The notes below the pieces were generated by a model. The model had not been told where the DNA came from, ran no database searches, and saw only the letters and a list, made by a program, of their open reading frames with translations. From Xanthomonas sp. AM6 (GTDB taxonomy: Bacteria > Pseudomonadota > Gammaproteobacteria > Xanthomonadales > Xanthomonadaceae): a stretch of 64,000 bases of DNA. A program made the position numbers and the translations under genes. The stretch lies in assembly GCF_025665335.1 (NCBI RefSeq), contig NZ_CP106869.1, positions 2,940,501 through 3,004,500 on the forward strand, read 5' to 3'. Below are positions 58,389 through 64,000 of this stretch, one piece after another. The number at the start of each line of letters is the position of its first letter. Position 1 is the stretch's first letter.

Positions 58389-58721
58389 GCGTCGATACTG
58401 GCCGGCGGCGATGACGGCTGCAAGCGCGGCGCGGCGGGCTTTCAGCCGCCAGCCGGGATGCTCGCGCCCAGGGCCGTCGACGTGATCGGACACGCCACGC
58501 CCGGGCGCGGGCGCGCAGGCAAGCGCGAGGAACCTCATGCCGACGAGCGATCGAGGCGATCGCGCTGTTGCGCACAGGCCAAGCCCCGTCGCTTTAAGTT
58601 GCCATGTGCGTCGCCCGGGCGGCCGCGCGTGACCCGGACTGGCGGACAGCCCGTCGCTTCGCCACGCCGGCCTGCGCGCCTGGCGCCACACAGCGCGACC
58701 TGCCCCGTCGCGCCGACGTCC
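58389..58721. other. 333-bp gap, nothing recognised
   Basis: Upstream of the GH9 gene and after the metallo-hydrolase stop, both on the minus strand. It should hold the GH9 promoter; I see no gene, repeat or clear box. Confidence 0.5.
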
Positions 58722-59612
58722 CTAGCCCGTCAGCGACCGCGCCTGCAGCGCCGGCAGTTCGTGGGTGGTGACGAAGCGGCCCTTGCCGTCGCGCGCCAGC
58801 TGCGCCAGCGCGCAGTCCGGGTCGTGGGTAAAGAACAGGTGCACGTTGCGCGCCAGCGCGTCCTCCAGGAACGCGCGCTTCTCGTCGATCAACAGTTCGG
58901 CGTTGCGGTCGTAGCCCATCGTGATCGGCACGTGCACCCAGGAGCGTCCGGGGATCAGGTCGGCACAGAACGCGACGCCGCCATGCGCCTGGCCGTCGGC
59001 CTGCCGCGCGCCGACGATCTCGGCCAGCATCAGCCCCGGCGTATGCCCGTCGCTGAAACGGAAGCGCACCGCCTCGCCCAGCGTGCGCGAATGCTCGCCG
59101 TCGACCAGTTCCAGGCGGCCGCTGGCCTCGAGCAGGCCGGGCAACTCGGGAATGAAGCTGGCGCGGTCGCGCGGATGCGGCTGCAGCGCGCGCTGCCAGT
59201 GCGCCGCACCGACCAGGAAGCGCGCGTTCGGGAACAGCAGCTCAGGCGCCGCGCCCTCGCGCCAAGGCGCCAGCAAGCCGCCGGCGTGGTCGAAGTGCAG
59301 ATGGCTCAGCACCACCACGTCGATGTCGGTATGCGCCACGCCGGCCTCATGCAGCGAATCCAGCAGCACGTGACGGTCTTCCTGCACGCCGTAGCGCGCG
59401 CGCAGCGCCGGCGCGAAGAACGCGCCGATGCCGGTCTCGAACAGCACCGTCTTGCCGGCCAGCGGGCGCGCCAGCAGCGCGCGGCAGGCCAGCGCGATGC
59501 GGTTGCCGTCGTCCGGGGCGGCCCACTGCTGCCACATCGCCTTGGGCGCGTTGCCGAACATCGCGCCGCCGTCGAGTTTCTGGGAGTTGCCTTGGATGGA
59601 CCAGAGCTTCAT
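58722..59612 (-). CDS. metallo-beta-lactamase-fold hydrolase
   Basis: 296 residues. Metal site HLHFDHAGG (HxHxDH), then further ligands in the SDGHTPGLM and HVPITMGY segments. The family includes lactonases, phosphodiesterases and glyoxalases; [20 protein letters not shown] resembles the AttM/AiiB-like group of lactonases, but I would not assign one. Start at 59612. A family-2 repeat copy lies just upstream, between this gene and ggt. Confidence 0.85.
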   Translation of the reverse strand: MKLWSIQGNSQKLDGGAMFGNAPKAMWQQWAAPDDGNRIALACRALLARPLAGKTVLFETGIGAFFAPALRARYGVQEDRHVLLDSLHEAGVAHTDIDVVVLSHLHFDHAGGLLAPWREGAAPELLFPNARFLVGAAHWQRALQPHPRDRASFIPELPGLLEASGRLELVDGEHSRTLGEAVRFRFSDGHTPGLMLAEIVGARQADGQAHGGVAFCADLIPGRSWVHVPITMGYDRNAELLIDEKRAFLEDALARNVHLFFTHDPDCALAQLARDGKGRFVTTHELPALQARSLTG

Positions 59613-59616
59613 TGCC

Positions 59617-59643
59617 GGGATTCGGGATTGGGGATTCGCAACA
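59617..59643. repeat. dispersed repeat (family 2), single copy after ggt
   Basis: GCCGGGATTCGGGATTGGGG then ATTCGCAACAGC, in the 47-bp gap between the ggt stop and the metallo-hydrolase start. Confidence 0.85.
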
Positions 59644-59659
59644 GCGGACGGCGAGCGGC

Positions 59660-61402
59660 TCAGCGGGCCGGCGTTGCCAGCTGCAGGACTTCCGCGCTGC
59701 CGACTTCGTTGCGGGGGTCGCTGCCGCCGCTGAGCGTGTTGCTGCGCCTGTCCCATTCCACCGTCTGCAGGTTGCCCCAGACGTGGCTGGAACCGCGGCC
59801 GCCCTCGGCGCTGTCGCCCGGCAACTTGAGCGTGTGGCCCATCGCCTGCAACCCCTGCACGGTGGCCGCGTCGAAGGTGCCGGTCTCCGCCTCGATCACG
59901 TCCGGCAGCCACTGGTGGTGGTAGCGCGGCAACGCGGCGACCTGCTGCGCGCTCAGGCCGTCGTCGTAGCCGAGGATGCCGAGCAGCACCATGGTGATGA
60001 TGCGGCTGCCGCCCGGGGTGCCGAGCACGATGGTCTTGTCGGCGTTCTCCATGAAGGTCGGCGTCATCGAGCTGAGCGGGCGCTTGCCCGGCTTGGGCGC
60101 GTTGGCCGCGTAGCCCATCACCCCGAACGCGTTGGGCGTGCCGGGCTTGAGCGCGAAGTCGTCCATCTCGTCGTTGAGCAGCACGCCGGTGCCCTTGGGG
60201 ATCAGCCCGGAGCCGAACAGCAGGTTCACGGTCTGGGTCGCGCCGACGCGGTTGCCCTCGCCGTCGATGATCGAGAAGTGGGTGGTCTCGTCGTCCTCCA
60301 GCGGGGTCGGCTGGCCCGACAGCAGGTCGCTGGGCGTGGCCTTTTCCGGGTTGATGGTCGAGCGCAGGCCGATCGCGTAGTCCTTGCTCAGCAGCACGCG
60401 CTGCGGCACCGCGGTGAAGTCCGGATCGCCCAGGAAGAAGGTGCGGTCGCGGTAGGCGCGGCGCATCGCCTCCACCACCAGGTGGGTGCGGTGCACCGGG
60501 TCCATCGCCTTCAGGTCGTAGCCTTCCAGGATCTGCAGCATGCCGGCCAGGGCGATGCCGCCGGAGGACGGCGGCGGCGCGGTGGTGATGGTCCAGCCCT
60601 TGTACTCGAACTGGATCGGCGTGCGCTGCTTGACCGTGTAGCCGGCCAGTTCCTCGGCGGTCCAATGGCCGCCGGCCTGCTTGACCCCGGCCAGCAGCTT
60701 CTTGGCGGTGGCGCCGCGGTAGAAGCCGTCGAAGCCCTTGTCGGCCAGCAGTTGCAGCGTCCCGGCCAGTTCCGGCTGCTTGAACAGGTCGCCCTCGGCG
60801 ATCGGCTTGCCGTTGCGCAGGTAGACCTCGCGGGTGCCGGGATAGCGCTCCATCACCTTGCGCCGCGACTGGTAGCCCTCGGCCATGCGCCGGTACACCG
60901 GGAAGCCCTCGCGGGCGATGCGGATCGCCGGCGCCAGCGACTGCCGCAGCGGCAACCGGCCGTGCCGGGTCGCCAGTTCCACCAGCGCCGCCGGCAGGCC
61001 GGGAATGCCGGCCGACCACGGGCCGTTGACCGAGCGGTCGCGGTCAAGCGCCCCCTTGGGATCGAGGAACTTGTCCGGCGTGGCCGCTTCCGGCGCGTAT
61101 TCGCGCGCGTCCAGCATCGTGTCCTTGCCGGTCTTGGCGTCGTGCAGCAGGAAGAACCCGCCGCCGCCCAGGCCGGAACTGATCGGCTCGACCACCGCCA
61201 GCGTCGAGGACACCGCCACCGCCGCGTCGAACGCGTTGCCGCCCTCGCGCAGGATCTGCAGGCCGGCGTCGGTGGCCAGGCGGTGGCCGCTGGCGACGGC
61301 GGCGCCGGGCGGATGCGTGGCGGCGGCGGCCGGCGCCTCGGCCCATGCCGGCGGCGCCAGGACCAGGGCGAGCAGCAGGACACGGCGAACGAGCGTTCTC
61401 AT
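59660..61402 (-). CDS. ggt: gamma-glutamyltranspeptidase
   Basis: 580 residues. Signal peptide [23 protein letters not shown]. The precursor should self-cleave before Thr373 in [15 protein letters not shown], giving the nucleophile of the small subunit. [10 protein letters not shown] and the [17 protein letters not shown] substrate region are intact. It degrades glutathione in the periplasm. The ATG overlaps the stop of the ferredoxin gene upstream (ATGA, 61399-61402). Confidence 0.95.
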   Translation of the reverse strand: MRTLVRRVLLLALVLAPPAWAEAPAAAATHPPGAAVASGHRLATDAGLQILREGGNAFDAAVAVSSTLAVVEPISSGLGGGGFFLLHDAKTGKDTMLDAREYAPEAATPDKFLDPKGALDRDRSVNGPWSAGIPGLPAALVELATRHGRLPLRQSLAPAIRIAREGFPVYRRMAEGYQSRRKVMERYPGTREVYLRNGKPIAEGDLFKQPELAGTLQLLADKGFDGFYRGATAKKLLAGVKQAGGHWTAEELAGYTVKQRTPIQFEYKGWTITTAPPPSSGGIALAGMLQILEGYDLKAMDPVHRTHLVVEAMRRAYRDRTFFLGDPDFTAVPQRVLLSKDYAIGLRSTINPEKATPSDLLSGQPTPLEDDETTHFSIIDGEGNRVGATQTVNLLFGSGLIPKGTGVLLNDEMDDFALKPGTPNAFGVMGYAANAPKPGKRPLSSMTPTFMENADKTIVLGTPGGSRIITMVLLGILGYDDGLSAQQVAALPRYHHQWLPDVIEAETGTFDAATVQGLQAMGHTLKLPGDSAEGGRGSSHVWGNLQTVEWDRRSNTLSGGSDPRNEVGSAEVLQLATPAR

Positions 61403-61683
61403 GCGGCGGGGGACTCCGGTTGGTACAGCTCGGGATGGTCGCGTTGCAGCTGCAGCAGCTTGGCCAGCAACTGGTCGTGGCTCTCCGGGATGGCCGGATC
61501 CGGGTCGATGCATTCGACCGGGCACACCACCACGCACTGCGGCTCATCGAAATGGCCGACGCATTCGGTGCAACGGGCCGGATCGATCACGTAGATCGTC
61601 TCGCCCATCGCGATGGCCTGGTTCGGGCAGGCCGGCTCGCAGACGTCGCAGTTGACGCAGAGCTCGTTGATCTTGAGGGACAT
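61399..61683 (-). CDS. 4Fe-4S dicluster ferredoxin (YfhL type)
   Basis: 94 residues. Two cluster motifs: CVNCDVCEPACP and CTECVGHFDEPQCVVVCPVE, with the insertion between the third and fourth cysteine of the second cluster that marks the YfhL/FdxA group. The last 25 residues form a helix-rich tail (HDQLLAKLLQLQRDHPELYQ). It overlaps ggt by 4 bp, which is unusual since this ferredoxin usually sits beside coaD. An electron donor role is likely, partner unknown. Confidence 0.93.
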   Translation of the reverse strand: MSLKINELCVNCDVCEPACPNQAIAMGETIYVIDPARCTECVGHFDEPQCVVVCPVECIDPDPAIPESHDQLLAKLLQLQRDHPELYQPESPAA

Positions 61684-62028
61684 TTCGCAGGATTCGGCAC
61701 TAACCCGGGCATCTTACCGGATCGGACCGGTCGCTCCCGCGAACGGCGCGGCGGCGGCGCGGAACGCAGCGTTCGCCCTGGTGTGGGCGCGGCCAGCGCC
61801 GCGCGGTTCCAGGCACAGCCGGCCGGCACTGGAAGAGCCCGTCCTGCGACGATCGGAGAGCGGATCGGCAGGCATCGCCAGGCATTCGGCGATACCGCAG
61901 GCGACCGAGCTTGCGTCAGCCGCATCGGGGTAGCGGCCGCAGACGGCCGCCGCCCTATGCGGCCCGCCGCGCCGAACGCCTGGCGGGCCGCGAGGCCGGC
62001 GCGCCCGGGCGGGCACGCCGGCGTTGCG
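61684..62028. other. 345-bp gap, nothing recognised
   Basis: Between the ferredoxin start and the lipoprotein stop, both minus. No gene, RNA or repeat was found; small open frames have random composition. Confidence 0.5.
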
Positions 62029-62523
62029 TCACTTCGCTTCGACGAAGATGTACTCGGCGCCGGTCGGCTGCACCACCGCCTGCACGCGGGCGTTGTCGGC
62101 GGCGGCGCCGATGTAGACCACGCGCACGCCCTTCATCGTGTTCGGCTCGACCTTGGCGAACGCGGCGGCGATCAGGTCGGCCATCTTGGCCGAGGCCGAG
62201 GAACCGAACGCCAGCATGTTGCCCGGCTGGATGCCGCGGCCGATGGCGGTGGTGGCGCTTTCGACCTGGCGCTCGTACTTGGCCTGGAACTCCGGGTCCG
62301 ACTCCGGCGGCAGGTAGTACAGGAACGGGCTGTTGGTGACGTTGCCCATGTTCTGGATCGCCACTTCCTGCAGGTACTTCTTCCAGCCGGCATCGTCGTC
62401 CTTGGACGGCGCCACCAGCGCCTGCTGCGCGTCGGCGACCGGCTTGGCGGCCTCTTCCTTCTTGCAGGCGGCAACGCCCAGCGCCAGCGAGGCGATCAGC
62501 AGCACGCGTACGGTGTTCTTCAT
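62029..62523 (-). CDS. conserved lipoprotein of unknown function
   Basis: 164 residues. Signal peptide MKNTVRVLLIASLALGVAA with lipobox at Cys20 (VAACKK). The mature part has no family I recognise; it contains GRGIQPGNMLAFGSSASAK, VRVVYIGAAADNARV and a final EYIFVEAK. Charged, probably periplasmic. It lies between the ferredoxin and coaD on the same strand, 39 bp from the latter. Confidence 0.8.
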   Translation of the reverse strand: MKNTVRVLLIASLALGVAACKKEEAAKPVADAQQALVAPSKDDDAGWKKYLQEVAIQNMGNVTNSPFLYYLPPESDPEFQAKYERQVESATTAIGRGIQPGNMLAFGSSASAKMADLIAAAFAKVEPNTMKGVRVVYIGAAADNARVQAVVQPTGAEYIFVEAK

Positions 62524-62562
62524 GGATGGCTCCCTCTTTGTTGTCTGTGAATGACGGACGGC

Positions 62563-64000
<1,438 letters not shown>

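Overview
The window is high-GC gammaproteobacterial chromosome, densely packed with genes, and it looks like Xanthomonadaceae, most likely Xanthomonas. The main reasons are an arginine operon of the Xanthomonas type (N-acetylornithine carbamoyltransferase with Trp77/Glu92/Lys302 at the expected positions, a fused N-acetylglutamate synthase/kinase, and a deacetylase acting late), an alpha-amino acid ester hydrolase with the catalytic residues known from X. citri, a DksA with a very long Lys/Ala/Pro-rich N-terminus, and several families of short intergenic repeats. The genus is inferred. No tRNA, rRNA, phage, IS element or CRISPR array was seen.

Layout. 1-5.3 kb: truncated zinc alcohol dehydrogenase divergent from a LysR regulator, a secreted ester hydrolase, and a membrane diguanylate cyclase. 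5.4-17.4 kb: one long minus-strand arginine/proline operon, read argF'-argG-GNAT-argE-argB(NAGS/K)-GNAT-argC-argH-cupin-YciI-proB-proA. It is preceded by a 33-codon leader ORF with an Arg cluster and by mutually exclusive RNA pairings that look like a classical attenuator. 17.4-22.7 kb: secreted UmoD-like protein, cysS, sufE, MFS exporter, alpha/beta hydrolase. 23.3-27.0 kb: dksA, then yidD-pyrC-M23 peptidase. 27.5-34.6 kb: MarR regulator and FAD monooxygenase with matching palindromes, then a minus-strand group of a TMEM175-like channel, an amidohydrolase, ubiG, gph/mupP and a short phytoene-synthase-like protein. 34.8-37.8 kb: efp and epmB head to head, and a GH43 glycosidase. 37.9-42.9 kb: GGDEF-EAL protein translationally coupled to a PhnD-like binding protein, trmJ, suhB. 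43.1-48.9 kb: queA-tgt-yajC-secD-secF. 49-55.2 kb: Lrp regulator and class-III aminotransferase, a small membrane protein, and a TonB receptor coupled to a phytase-like lipoprotein. 55.3-64 kb: upp, a four-unit repeat array, GH9 cellulase, metallo-hydrolase, ggt, ferredoxin, lipoprotein, coaD, rsmD and the start of htpG behind a sigma-32-like promoter.

Two themes stand out. First, the arginine operon appears to sense arginine through a leader peptide. Second, a short dispersed repeat built from GGGATTCGGGATTGGGGATT-like words, often in inverted pairs, sits in tight gene junctions and supplies real start codons, stop codons and terminal residues of ArgF', ArgG, UbiG, Gph/MupP and QueA.
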